Source: Gammaproteobacteria bacterium
Lineage (GTDB): Bacteria; Pseudomonadota; Gammaproteobacteria; UBA6429; Thiohalophilaceae
Assembly (NCBI GenBank): GCA_030593785.1
Contig: JAUVGM010000152.1
Span: forward strand, 1-6,173
Reading direction: 5' to 3'
Length of the DNA stretch: 6,173 nucleotides
The stretch's first letter is position 1. Each line of letters starts with the position of its first letter. Below, one piece after another: positions 1-6,173 of this stretch. The position numbers were made by a program, and so were the translations under genes. The notes beneath the pieces were generated by a model. It searched no databases. It was not told the origin of the DNA and saw nothing but the letters and a program-made list of their open reading frames with translations.

Positions 1-1890
1 ATTGAACACAGTACCCATCGTAAAGAATTATCAGGAAAGGTCACGTTACTACCTTTATCACTAAAAGAAGTCGTAGAAACAGAAGATAAAGAAAACTCCG
101 CCCTGGTATTGCGAAATCCATTAAATGAGCCACGTGAAGAATCGATAAGCCTGCAATATTTTAATGAAGGGTTAATGATTGCTGAAGAAATAAAAAGTTT
201 AGTAGCACAAAATATTTCTGTTGATAAGAAAGATGAAAATAAAGCAGTAAATTACAGTGATATTATTATTTTATTAAGAAGTCGTACTCATGTTGCGGAT
301 TATGAAAAGGCATTGCGCCAGACAGGTATCCCCTACATAGGAGCTAACCGAGGTACTTTGCTAGAAAGCCTCGAAGTTAATGACATGCTTGATCTTTTAC
401 AATGGCTCATTCTTCCTTTTGATAATTTATCTTTAGCAGGAATATTACGCTCGCCTTTATTTTCAATATCCAATGATGATCTCATCGCAATAAAGCAGGC
501 TTCAAAAGGAAGTTGGTTAGATCGTTTAGCATCTTTTGTGCAAAATAACCCAAAACATGAATCATTGCCTCGTGCTTACCAGCTTTTAGTGCAATGGCAG
601 GATGATGCTAATAAATTACCAGTGCATGACCTGCTGGACAAAATATACAGTGAAGCAAATGTTTTAGCGCGATATGTTGCCGCTTTCCCTGAGCATTTGA
701 GCCAACGTGTTAGCGCCAATTTAACTCGCTTTCTCGAACTGGCACTGGAAATGGATAGTGGACGTTATCCAAGCTTAAGTCGATTTTCTTCATGGCTTAA
801 CGAATTAAAACAAATGGAGAATGAAGCGCCGGATGAACCGGTTACCTCCGCTACAGATGAAACAGAACAACGAGTTCAAATACTGAGTATACATGCGGCT
901 AAAGGATTAGAGGCTCCGATTATATTTCTTGCAGATAGTGCCAGAGTTCCAGCTAATAATAATGCCTATTCAACATTGATCGACTGGCCTGCTGAAAATG
1001 AAAAACCTGAATACTTTTTATTAACAGCATCGAAAAACAATTTAGATGAATACAGTAAAAATTGTATTGAAGAACAACAATTATTTGAACAACGCGAAGA
1101 TGCAAATTTGCTCTATGTCGCGCTCACCCGAGCAAAACAGATGTTATATATCAGCGGTAGCGAACCCAAAACAAAAGACCATGGCTGGTATGGAAAAATA
1201 TGTTCTGCTTATGAATTTGAAAGCACAGATAATAAAGAACCTATCACTCTGGAAACAGAAGGGACTGAATCAAAAACAGATTTTGTGATTGAGAAAAAAA
1301 CAAACAAAAAGCTCGAAATAGCCAAGAAACTCTCAGCACCGATTGAAATACTCAACCCGCAAGTTGATATTTCACCAAGTCAACAAGTAACGTCTACAAG
1401 AAAATATAGTGAATCAAATGAAGGAAATACTACACGAGGTATAATTATGCATCACATGCTTAACACTTTATCTCGTTATCCTAAAAATGAACTATCGCAA
1501 TTTTATTGTACAGAAATGAATGACGTACAAATATCAGAACTGGAGAAATGGTGGGGCGAATGCCTAAGAACCATTACAGACGAATCATTTATTACTTACT
1601 TTAATTCTTCTCATTACGAAAAAGCATTTAATGAAGTATCTATACAATTTAAAGATGGCGATAAAACAGTCTATGGCATAATTGATCGGCTCATTATTAA
1701 AGATAATAATGTTACGATTATTGACTACAAAACACATCCTTACGTTACAAAAACAAATTTTAAAGACATCGCACAGGCGTACGAAAAACAAATGCAACTT
1801 TACGAGAAAGGTGTACAGCTCTTATGGCCAGAGTATAATGTAACCTCAATATTGTTATTCACCACAATAGCTCACCAATATACTTTTTAA
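1..1890 (+). CDS. addA: AddA/RecB-like UvrD-family helicase-nuclease, C-terminal part (5' truncated by window)
   Basis: The frame is open from base 1, so this is the last 629 residues of a longer protein; the TTG at 109 is only an internal Leu codon. AddA proteins usually exceed 1,000 residues, so the Walker A half is probably upstream. Visible superfamily 1 helicase motifs are motif IV (about 259-315, DIIILLRSR), motif V (874-912, SIHAAKGLE) and motif VI (1105-1137, YVALTRAK, with the Arg finger candidate at 1129-1131). A C-terminal PD-(D/E)XK nuclease follows: GIIMH with His at 1450-1452, Asp at 1684-1686 (GIIDRL), DYK at 1723-1731 and a QxxxY motif at 1789-1803. The nuclease residues therefore look intact. 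From family knowledge, such enzymes resect double-strand breaks for RecA-dependent repair, normally with an AddB partner, which would have to lie outside the window. The match to AddA over RecB rests on the GIIDRL and IIDYKTH style of the nuclease motifs and is my inference; a stand-alone UvrD-nuclease is the alternative. Confidence 0.85.
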   Translation: MEHSTHRKELSGKVTLLPLSLKEVVETEDKENSALVLRNPLNEPREESISLQYFNEGLMIAEEIKSLVAQNISVDKKDENKAVNYSDIIILLRSRTHVADYEKALRQTGIPYIGANRGTLLESLEVNDMLDLLQWLILPFDNLSLAGILRSPLFSISNDDLIAIKQASKGSWLDRLASFVQNNPKHESLPRAYQLLVQWQDDANKLPVHDLLDKIYSEANVLARYVAAFPEHLSQRVSANLTRFLELALEMDSGRYPSLSRFSSWLNELKQMENEAPDEPVTSATDETEQRVQILSIHAAKGLEAPIIFLADSARVPANNNAYSTLIDWPAENEKPEYFLLTASKNNLDEYSKNCIEEQQLFEQREDANLLYVALTRAKQMLYISGSEPKTKDHGWYGKICSAYEFESTDNKEPITLETEGTESKTDFVIEKKTNKKLEIAKKLSAPIEILNPQVDISPSQQVTSTRKYSESNEGNTTRGIIMHHMLNTLSRYPKNELSQFYCTEMNDVQISELEKWWGECLRTITDESFITYFNSSHYEKAFNEVSIQFKDGDKTVYGIIDRLIIKDNNVTIIDYKTHPYVTKTNFKDIAQAYEKQMQLYEKGVQLLWPEYNVTSILLFTTIAHQYTF

Positions 1891-1904
1891 AAACCGGAAT
1901 TATT

Positions 1905-2759
1905 ATGTCATTTAGTATCGATATAACTGAAACAAATTTTACCCAGGAGGTTATTCAGGCTTCACATAAAACTCCCATCCTGGTTGATTTTTGGGCAACC
2001 TGGTGTGAGCCTTGTAAAAGCTTAATGCCTGTTTTAAATAAACTTGCAGATGAGTATGCGGGGCAATTTCTTTTAGCCAAGGTTGAAATTGATCAAGAAC
2101 AAAATCTCGCCACTCAATTTGCAGTTCGAAGTGTGCCAACCGTTAAAATGGTCGTTAATGGTGAAATAGTCGATGAATTCACAGGCGCTTTACCTGAAGG
2201 TCAAATACGAGAGTTCATTAACAAACATATTAAACCTGCTGAAGATTCTCCCTTACAACAAGCGATTACAGCTTATCAGCAAGGCGAAACCGAATCTGCA
2301 TTGGAAAAAATGCAGGAAATCCTGATTGCTGAACCAGCTAACCCAATGGTACGTATTGAATTTGCCAATATGCTAATGCGTGAAAAACGATTCGATGATG
2401 CACGAGACTTACTACAGAGTTTATCTGCCGAAGATAAAAATAATCCAATAGCTTTAGCTCTTTTTGGTCAACTCGAATCTATTGACGCAGTTGTTGACGC
2501 ACCGGATATAGAAAGTTTATTGCAAACAATAGAACAGGAGCCGACTAATTGCCTGGCTCGTGAACAATTAAGTGCTCATTATAAGTTACGTGGTGATTAT
2601 GCTGCTGCTATGGATCAACTTTTGGAAATCGTACGTCGAGACCGAAACTATAATGATGAAGCAGGTCGTACTGGGTTATTAAAAATATTTGAGATGTTAG
2701 GCCATCAACATGAGTTAGTTGGTCAATACCGAAGAAAACTGGCGCAAACCTTAAATTAA
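1905..2759 (+). CDS. cnoX: Thioredoxin-TPR co-chaperone, YbbN/CnoX family
   Basis: This is a 284-residue protein, about the length of E. coli YbbN. Residues 1-110 form a thioredoxin domain with WCEPC (Cys34, Cys37) and the cis-proline loop SVPT (Pro78). Residues 114-284 are helical TPR-like repeats, ending in a YRRKL segment close to the YbbN C-terminus (KYRRQL). There is no signal peptide, so it should act in the cytoplasm. In E. coli, CnoX binds unfolding or chlorine-oxidised proteins, forms mixed disulfides and hands clients to GroEL and DnaK. E. coli YbbN has SQHC at the active site; the full CxxC here suggests that this version may also have thiol-disulfide reductase activity, as reported for some other bacterial CnoX proteins. 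The ATG is preceded by a weak GGA at 1896-1898. The gene starts 14 bases after the helicase-nuclease stop, so it is probably read from the same transcript, and a terminator follows it. Confidence 0.9.
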   Translation: MSFSIDITETNFTQEVIQASHKTPILVDFWATWCEPCKSLMPVLNKLADEYAGQFLLAKVEIDQEQNLATQFAVRSVPTVKMVVNGEIVDEFTGALPEGQIREFINKHIKPAEDSPLQQAITAYQQGETESALEKMQEILIAEPANPMVRIEFANMLMREKRFDDARDLLQSLSAEDKNNPIALALFGQLESIDAVVDAPDIESLLQTIEQEPTNCLAREQLSAHYKLRGDYAAAMDQLLEIVRRDRNYNDEAGRTGLLKIFEMLGHQHELVGQYRRKLAQTLN

Positions 2760-2763
2760 TAAA

Positions 2764-2795
2764 TCACGTTACGATTGATATCAGTCGTAACGTGA
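2764..2795. terminator. Probable bidirectional terminator between cnoX and dsbC
   Basis: An 11-bp perfect inverted repeat (2764-2774 with 2785-2795, arm TCACGTTACGA) encloses a 10-base centre, which itself contains the palindrome TGATATCA, so almost the whole element is self-complementary. On the plus strand it starts five bases after the cnoX stop, and a T6 run follows at 2805-2810. On the minus strand it lies seven bases past the dsbC stop and is followed by an AT-rich tract reading TTTATTAATTT. Convergent genes sharing one hairpin fits intrinsic termination on both sides. The plus-strand T run is nine bases from the stem, so termination in that direction may be weaker. Confidence 0.8.
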
Positions 2796-2801
2796 AAGTC
2801 A

Positions 2802-3530
2802 TTATTTTTTCATTTGATTTAACGCTGCACTCAATCGCGCTGCTGGGATATAACCCGGTACAATTTGACCATTCTCTAATACAAGTGCGGGTGTACCGCT
2901 AATACCCATCATATATACCAGCGATAAATGTGCAGCTACCGGATTTTTACATTTAATACTTTTAACGGGCTTACCACTTTTCGCTAGCGTCATTGCTTTT
3001 TTTCTATCTTTACTGCACCAAACATCTTCTAATTTTTTAAACGATGAGGAATCAAGGCCTGCACGTGGGTAGGCCATATAGCGAATACGAATTCCAAGAT
3101 CATTATATTTTTTGATTTCATTATGTAATTTACGGCAATAAACACAATCAATATCCGTAAAAACAGTCACGGTATGTTTTAAAGATTTATCACCAAAAAT
3201 AATCATTGTATCTTCACCAATGGCTTTAATCGCAGCAGCCACGGACATATTGCGGGGGCCTTGAGAGATATTTCTCTTTGTTCTTTTTTCAATGATGTCT
3301 CCATCAAGAACATAACGACCATCTGCGCTGACATAAAAAAACCGCGGAGGACTAGAAACCTCATATAAACCTGGAATGGGTGAATGAAAAATATTTTGTG
3401 GATTTACACCTTTAAAATTTTTAACGATATTTTTTTTTGCTAACTCCAATTCCTTGTCTTCAGCATAAACAGGAGATACAGATAAACCGATTGCAACAGC
3501 AGCTAATACCATATTAAGTACATTTTTCAT
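2802..3530 (-). CDS. dsbC: Periplasmic thiol:disulfide interchange protein, DsbC family
   Basis: This 242-residue protein has a signal peptide (Lys2, hydrophobic segment about 5-19, likely cleavage after VYA at residue 23). Residues 24 to about 85 match the position of the DsbC N-terminal dimerisation domain, and the rest is a thioredoxin-fold catalytic domain. The catalytic motif is CVYC (Cys129, Cys132; E. coli has CGYC), the cis-proline loop is GTP (Pro214), and a second cysteine pair (Cys172, Cys194) corresponds to the structural disulfide of E. coli DsbC. The length is close to the E. coli protein. In the family, the dimer isomerises wrong disulfides in periplasmic proteins and is kept reduced by DsbD, which is not in this window. 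An AAAGG Shine-Dalgarno (3542-3546) lies 11 bases before the ATG. xerD upstream is the conserved neighbour in Enterobacteria. DsbG is the alternative, but the paired Cys172/Cys194 and the xerD neighbour favour DsbC. Confidence 0.92.
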   Translation of the reverse strand: MKNVLNMVLAAVAIGLSVSPVYAEDKELELAKKNIVKNFKGVNPQNIFHSPIPGLYEVSSPPRFFYVSADGRYVLDGDIIEKRTKRNISQGPRNMSVAAAIKAIGEDTMIIFGDKSLKHTVTVFTDIDCVYCRKLHNEIKKYNDLGIRIRYMAYPRAGLDSSSFKKLEDVWCSKDRKKAMTLAKSGKPVKSIKCKNPVAAHLSLVYMMGISGTPALVLENGQIVPGYIPAARLSAALNQMKK

Positions 3531-3569
3531 TGAGCGTAAAACCTTTAAGTAACTATTCTGATAAGACTA

Positions 3570-3575
3570 ATTATA
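3570..3575 (-). promoter_or_regulatory. Candidate -10 box for dsbC
   Basis: On the minus strand the hexamer reads TATAAT, a perfect sigma-70 -10 consensus, in the 119-bp gap between xerD and dsbC. It would place the transcript start about 33 bases before the dsbC ATG, leaving room for the AAAGG ribosome site. No good -35 hexamer is visible 16-18 bases upstream; the best is ACATTA, 17 bases away. In such AT-rich DNA a chance match is possible. Confidence 0.45.
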
Positions 3576-3649
3576 ACCGCTTCATTATTGGATAATGTGA
3601 GGAATTTGACCTTTCAGGAATGATTTTGTTCCTTTTATCGCTTATTCAA

Positions 3650-4579
3650 TCAACCACGAGGATGATGCTGACTATGTAGTGATTTCAATCGAGCTTGGGC
3701 TACATGAGTATAAATTTGGGTTGTTGATAAATCACTATGCCCCAGCAGCATTTGTACTACCCGCAAATCAGCGCCATGATTTAATAAATGTGTCGCAAAA
3801 GCATGTCGTAAAGTATGAGGTGAAATTGTTGAGGTGATTTCAGCATGAACCGCGTAGCGTTTTATTAAATACCAAAATGCCTGCCGTGTCATTGCCGCCC
3901 CTCGTGTTGTTACAAATAAGGCATCTGTAACCTGCCCTTTTAATAAATCTGACCTGGTATTTGAAATATATTTTTCCAGCCAATTGATGGCTTCTTCGCC
4001 TAAAGGGACTAAACGCTCTTTATTTCCTTTACCTGTAACACGCAGTACTCCCTGCTGCAGATTGATCTCGGTTAATTGTAAACCGACTAACTCCGATACC
4101 CGTAAACCAGTTGCGTATAAAACCTCTAACAAAACACGATCACGTAAACCTAAAAGTGTAGATGTATCTGGCGCATCCAGTAACGATTCAACATCTTCTT
4201 CTGTTATCGTTTTAGGTAATGAACGCCCGAGTTTTGGGGAATCAATTAAAGCAACCGGGTCGATCTCAATCTTCTTTTCCCGCAACAAATAAGCATAAAA
4301 ACGTCTTAAACTTGATAATAAACGTGCACGACTTCGTGCGCTAATTTCTCTATCTTCTAAATCCGATAAATATTTCACAATCGTGTCACGATGAGCATTT
4401 ATTAAATCATCAGATAACCTCTTGTTTGATAATTGCGATAGCCAGCTAACAAAGTTTTTAAGATCTGTTCTGTATGCGGATAAAGTGTTTTCACTTAATC
4501 CTCTTTCCATCCAGATAACATCAATAAACTGTTCAATTATTTCGGGTAACTCAACCTTTACGGCAATATCTATACTCAC
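3650..4579 (-). CDS. xerD: Site-specific tyrosine recombinase XerD
   Basis: This 309-residue protein has an N-terminal SAM-like core-binding domain (about 10-102, with ERGLSENTLSAYRTDL) and a catalytic domain (about 120-300). All six catalytic positions are present: Arg160 (ATGLR), Lys184 (GKGNKERLVPLG), His255 and Arg258 (HTLRH), His281 (LLGHSDLSTTQIY) and the nucleophile Tyr290. From family knowledge, XerD works with XerC at the dif site and is activated by FtsK to resolve chromosome dimers at the septum. The position upstream of dsbC matches the Enterobacterial xerD-dsbC order, which together with the Xer-type sequence argues against a phage integrase. The start is GTG, chosen because GAAGGTG lies seven bases upstream and the N-terminus then aligns with known XerD proteins with roughly 11 extra residues. 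The ogt stop is two bases upstream, so translation is probably coupled. XerC is the closest alternative and is less likely. Confidence 0.95.
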   Translation of the reverse strand: MSIDIAVKVELPEIIEQFIDVIWMERGLSENTLSAYRTDLKNFVSWLSQLSNKRLSDDLINAHRDTIVKYLSDLEDREISARSRARLLSSLRRFYAYLLREKKIEIDPVALIDSPKLGRSLPKTITEEDVESLLDAPDTSTLLGLRDRVLLEVLYATGLRVSELVGLQLTEINLQQGVLRVTGKGNKERLVPLGEEAINWLEKYISNTRSDLLKGQVTDALFVTTRGAAMTRQAFWYLIKRYAVHAEITSTISPHTLRHAFATHLLNHGADLRVVQMLLGHSDLSTTQIYTHVAQARLKSLHSQHHPRG

Positions 4580-4581
4580 AG

Positions 4582-5064
4582 CTATACACCTTCATGATTC
4601 AATAACCAGCGTTTTATATTTATCTCTCTCCCTTTAGTTTTGCCAGCAAAACCACCTATCCCGTTTGCAGAAACAACACGATGACACGGTACGATAATTG
4701 GAACAGGATTTTTGCGGCAAGCATTACCTACTGCACGAGGGCTGGAATTGAGTTTTTTTGCAATTTCACCATATGTTCGAGTTTCACCCAGAGGTATTTT
4801 TCTTAACTCCTTCCATACAGATTTTTGAAACACCGTTCCCACTAATGCAACAGGAATAGTTTTAAGCGACACAGCCGATGAAAAATAATCAGTTAATTGC
4901 TGTAACACCCTATTTGTCTTCTGCTGATCTGAATTCGTCTTGCAAAGCTTTACTGGCGCCCTTTTATTGATAGAGAGAGATGAAATTTTCTGTGCTTTTG
5001 GCTGAAATTCAAGCACTAAGTGACCAATTTCAGAGGGTAAATATAATGTAATTTCTGAAGCCAT
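4582..5064 (-). CDS. ogt: Methylated-DNA--protein-cysteine S-methyltransferase (Ogt type)
   Basis: The protein has 160 residues. The C-terminal DNA-binding and active-site domain (about 78-158) is complete: FQKSVW, TYGEIA (Tyr98), the Arg-finger motif RAVGNA (Arg110), the Asn hinge (Asn119), the acceptor cysteine in PCHRV (Cys127), and the GGFAG segment (137-141). Residues 1-77 form a divergent, short N-terminal domain. Such proteins move the methyl group from O6-methylguanine or O4-methylthymine to their own cysteine and are used once. There is no AraC-type regulator domain, so it is not the full Ada. Residue 127 lies in the intact PCHR motif, which separates it from the alkyltransferase-like (ATL) proteins that lack the cysteine. 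No clear Shine-Dalgarno precedes the ATG. It is the first gene of the ogt-xerD pair and is divergent from the FliL-domain gene, so its promoter must lie in the AT-rich region after 5064. Confidence 0.93.
   Translation of the reverse strand: MASEITLYLPSEIGHLVLEFQPKAQKISSLSINKRAPVKLCKTNSDQQKTNRVLQQLTDYFSSAVSLKTIPVALVGTVFQKSVWKELRKIPLGETRTYGEIAKKLNSSPRAVGNACRKNPVPIIVPCHRVVSANGIGGFAGKTKGREINIKRWLLNHEGV
4587..4593 (-). promoter_or_regulatory. Ribosome binding site that fixes the GTG start of xerD
   Basis: On the minus strand the bases read GAAGGTG, a good match to the anti-Shine-Dalgarno complement, seven bases before the GTG at 4579. The site lies inside the last codons of ogt, and the ogt TAG stop falls between it and the GTG. 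This supports the GTG as the xerD start and implies that ribosomes finishing ogt can restart on xerD. Confidence 0.75.
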
Positions 5065-5225
5065 ACTAAATATGTAATAAATTCGTCCAAATAATAATTA
5101 GTTTTCAATTTAGCACATAATATATACTCAAAATTAAAGATTTTTACTATTTAGCCGAATATACTAATTAATTAGTCCAGTATTAATTAGTTCAGAAAAA
5201 TGTAACAACTCAGGAGAGTTACTAT
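5065..5225. promoter_or_regulatory. Divergent ogt / FliL-domain intergenic region with repeated TAATTAGT motif
   Basis: These 161 bases are very AT-rich and must contain promoters for both divergent genes. TAATTAGT occurs at 5095-5102, 5169-5176 and 5184-5191, with its complement ACTAATTA at 5163-5170. A plausible plus-strand -10 hexamer is TATACT at 5123-5128, but no good -35 is visible, and TACTAT at 5145-5150 is a second candidate. For ogt I see only weak -10-like AT stretches. AGGAG at 5212-5216 is the ribosome binding site of the plus-strand gene. Confidence 0.4.
5163..5195. repeat. Tandem 14-bp repeat overlapping a 14-bp perfect palindrome; possible operator
   Basis: ATTAATTAGTCCAG (5167-5180) is followed one base later by ATTAATTAGTTCAG (5182-5195), a direct repeat with 13 of 14 bases equal and a 15-base period. 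The first copy overlaps ACTAATTAATTAGT (5163-5176), which is a perfect palindrome. The element ends 30 bases before the ATG of the FliL-domain gene and downstream of its candidate -10 boxes, where a repressor could act. No regulator can be named, and AT-rich chance similarity is not excluded. Confidence 0.4.
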
Positions 5226-5615
5226 ATGAAGTTTTTATCGCTTATTTCGCTTCTTCTTCTTTCTACTGCAAGTTTTGCCAGTGGTGGTGGTGGTGGTTCA
5301 TCTCCTTTTATTGCTCTTAACCCCCCTATTGTTGTCAACATTATGGATGGTCAGCGTATTCGTCATATGCAGGTTATTATTGAAATTAAACTTGTTGATC
5401 AGGCAAATTCAGGAAAAATTGATTTACATAAAGGTCCAATTCGACATGAGTTAATCCTTTTATTAAGCAGTCAGGATGCGGGAACGATAAGCAGTGCATT
5501 GGGTAAGGAACAGTTACGAAAAGATGCATTAGAAGCGATACAAAAAGTGATGATGGAATTAGAAGAAGATCCAATCGTAGAGTCTCTTTATTTTACTAAT
5601 TTTATTATCCAGTAA
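5226..5615 (+). CDS. Small exported or membrane-anchored FliL-domain protein
   Basis: The protein has 129 residues. It starts with MKFLSLISLLLLSTASFA, a short positively charged N-terminus and hydrophobic core with a possible signal peptidase site after Ala18; the segment could instead stay as a signal anchor. A Ser-Gly5-Ser-Ser linker follows (residues 19-26, codons 5280-5303). Residues 27-129 resemble the periplasmic domain of FliL: a strand with MQVIIEIKL, then GPIRHELILLLSSQ (70-83), GKEQLRKDALEAI (93-105) and the terminal LYFTNFIIQ. In flagellar FliL this domain forms rings around the stator unit near the motor. This protein lacks the cytoplasmic N-terminal stretch of typical FliL, and none of its neighbours in this window is flagellar, so I do not assign a motor role. 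AGGAG at 5212-5216, nine bases before the ATG, supports the start. It is divergent from ogt and convergent with the TPR-like gene. Confidence 0.8.
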   Translation: MKFLSLISLLLLSTASFASGGGGGSSPFIALNPPIVVNIMDGQRIRHMQVIIEIKLVDQANSGKIDLHKGPIRHELILLLSSQDAGTISSALGKEQLRKDALEAIQKVMMELEEDPIVESLYFTNFIIQ

Positions 5616-5652
5616 TCGCAGGGCACGACGAACTCAATAAACTCCGAACATT

Positions 5653-6173
5653 TTATTCTTCAGCAATAGGCTGACTTTCATCTTTATCCAATTCTCTAAG
5701 TAACCAAAGCTTCTGCAACTCATGCTTTAAAACAGCACGACGCGCAGGTTCTTTGGTAACTCGCAACAGCTGCTCATACAATGTATGAGCATCCTGCAAT
5801 AAATCAGCTTTGGCTAACATTTCTGCCATTTGATATCGCGCAGTTTGTCCCCAGGGATCTAAACCATTATTACCTGCATACATTGCCGAACGTAAATAGA
5901 GACGGGCTGCTGCGGCATATTGTTCCTGAGCTTTTCGCGAATCTGCCATCCAATAATAAATTTCACGTTGTAAACGTTCATCATCAATTTTAGGCAAAAT
6001 AATATTAAATAACTGATAAGCATACTCATGTTCTTTTACCGTTTGTAAATCAAAGACCACTTGTAAAAATTTATCAATTTGATCACTGGTTAATTTTTTA
6101 TTGTTTTCTAATAATAGTTTTAATGCCTGGCTTCCTCTTTCAGCATTACCACCTAAAACAAAAATTCGCGATC
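5653..6173 (-). CDS. TPR-like helical protein, C-terminal part (5' end beyond window)
   Basis: The minus-strand frame is open to the right edge of the window, giving the last 172 residues of a longer protein. The GTG at 6058-6060 is an internal Val codon, since the reading continues upstream without a stop (for example RIFVLGGNAERG near the edge). The sequence is almost entirely amphipathic helices with the Ala, Tyr and Leu spacing of tetratricopeptide repeats, such as YWMADSRKAQEQYAAAARLY, ARYQMAEMLAKADLLQDAHT and LYEQLLRVTKEPARRAVL. It ends in an acidic tail (DKDESQPIAEE). No catalytic motif is visible. TPR proteins serve as binding scaffolds, often in envelope assembly, but no partner can be named here, and any signal peptide would lie outside the window. 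It is convergent with the FliL-domain gene across 37 bases; I see no convincing terminator hairpin in that gap. Confidence 0.75.
   Translation of the reverse strand, partial: SRIFVLGGNAERGSQALKLLLENNKKLTSDQIDKFLQVVFDLQTVKEHEYAYQLFNIILPKIDDERLQREIYYWMADSRKAQEQYAAAARLYLRSAMYAGNNGLDPWGQTARYQMAEMLAKADLLQDAHTLYEQLLRVTKEPARRAVLKHELQKLWLLRELDKDESQPIAEE

Noticed and set aside
1046..1288. An 80-codon plus-strand open frame inside the helicase-nuclease gene
   Set aside because: It lies wholly inside a gene with intact helicase and nuclease motifs, has no ribosome site and reads as low-complexity Lys/Asn sequence.
1..1890. Possible anti-phage helicase-nuclease defence system
   Set aside because: Motifs fit a housekeeping AddA/RecB enzyme and the downstream genes are conserved housekeeping genes; nothing in the window suggests a defence island.
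3616..3633. A small hairpin (AGGAA with TTCCT) after xerD
   Set aside because: The stem is only five base pairs, and on the xerD strand no T-run follows, so I do not call it a terminator.
3984..4292. A 102-codon plus-strand open frame antisense to xerD
   Set aside because: xerD has all catalytic residues in this stretch; the antisense product is Ser/Lys/Thr-rich with no recognisable domain.
3650..4579. Possible phage or island integrase with an attachment site
   Set aside because: The protein matches XerD in length and motifs and sits next to dsbC as in other gammaproteobacteria; there are no flanking att-like repeats or cargo genes.

Overview
The window looks like ordinary chromosome from an AT-rich gammaproteobacterium. 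Three things point there: XerD and DsbC are adjacent, as they are in Enterobacteria; the thioredoxin/TPR protein matches YbbN (CnoX) over its full length; and the helicase-nuclease is AddA-like. The genus cannot be fixed from sequence alone. I see no IS element, phage gene, CRISPR array, tRNA or rRNA, and nothing that has to be a new system.

Layout. Positions 1-1890 (+) hold the C-terminal part of an AddA/RecB-type UvrD-family helicase-nuclease whose 5' end lies outside the window. Fourteen bases later comes a thioredoxin-TPR co-chaperone of the YbbN/CnoX family (1905-2759, +). This block ends at a strong near-perfect palindrome (2764-2795) that probably terminates transcription from both sides. 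Facing it on the minus strand, in transcription order, are ogt (5064-4582), xerD (4579-3650) and dsbC (3530-2802). ogt and xerD are separated by only two bases, xerD starts at GTG, and its Shine-Dalgarno sequence lies inside the end of ogt, so the two are probably co-translated. dsbC follows a 119-bp gap that contains a consensus -10 box and probably has its own promoter.

Divergent from ogt, across a 161-bp AT-rich intergenic region with repeated TAATTAGT motifs and a 14-bp perfect palindrome, is a small exported or membrane-anchored FliL-domain protein (5226-5615, +). No flagellar gene is visible nearby. The window ends with the C-terminal 172 residues of a helical, probably TPR, protein of unknown role on the minus strand (5653-6173), convergent with the FliL-like gene.

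Functionally, three genes concern DNA maintenance (double-strand break processing, alkylation repair, chromosome dimer resolution) and two concern thiol or protein quality control (cytoplasmic CnoX, periplasmic DsbC). They appear to be neighbours rather than one pathway. The points most worth a second look are the FliL-domain protein with its Gly5 linker, the repeated palindromic motif in front of it, and a CnoX that keeps a full CxxC motif where E. coli YbbN has SxxC.
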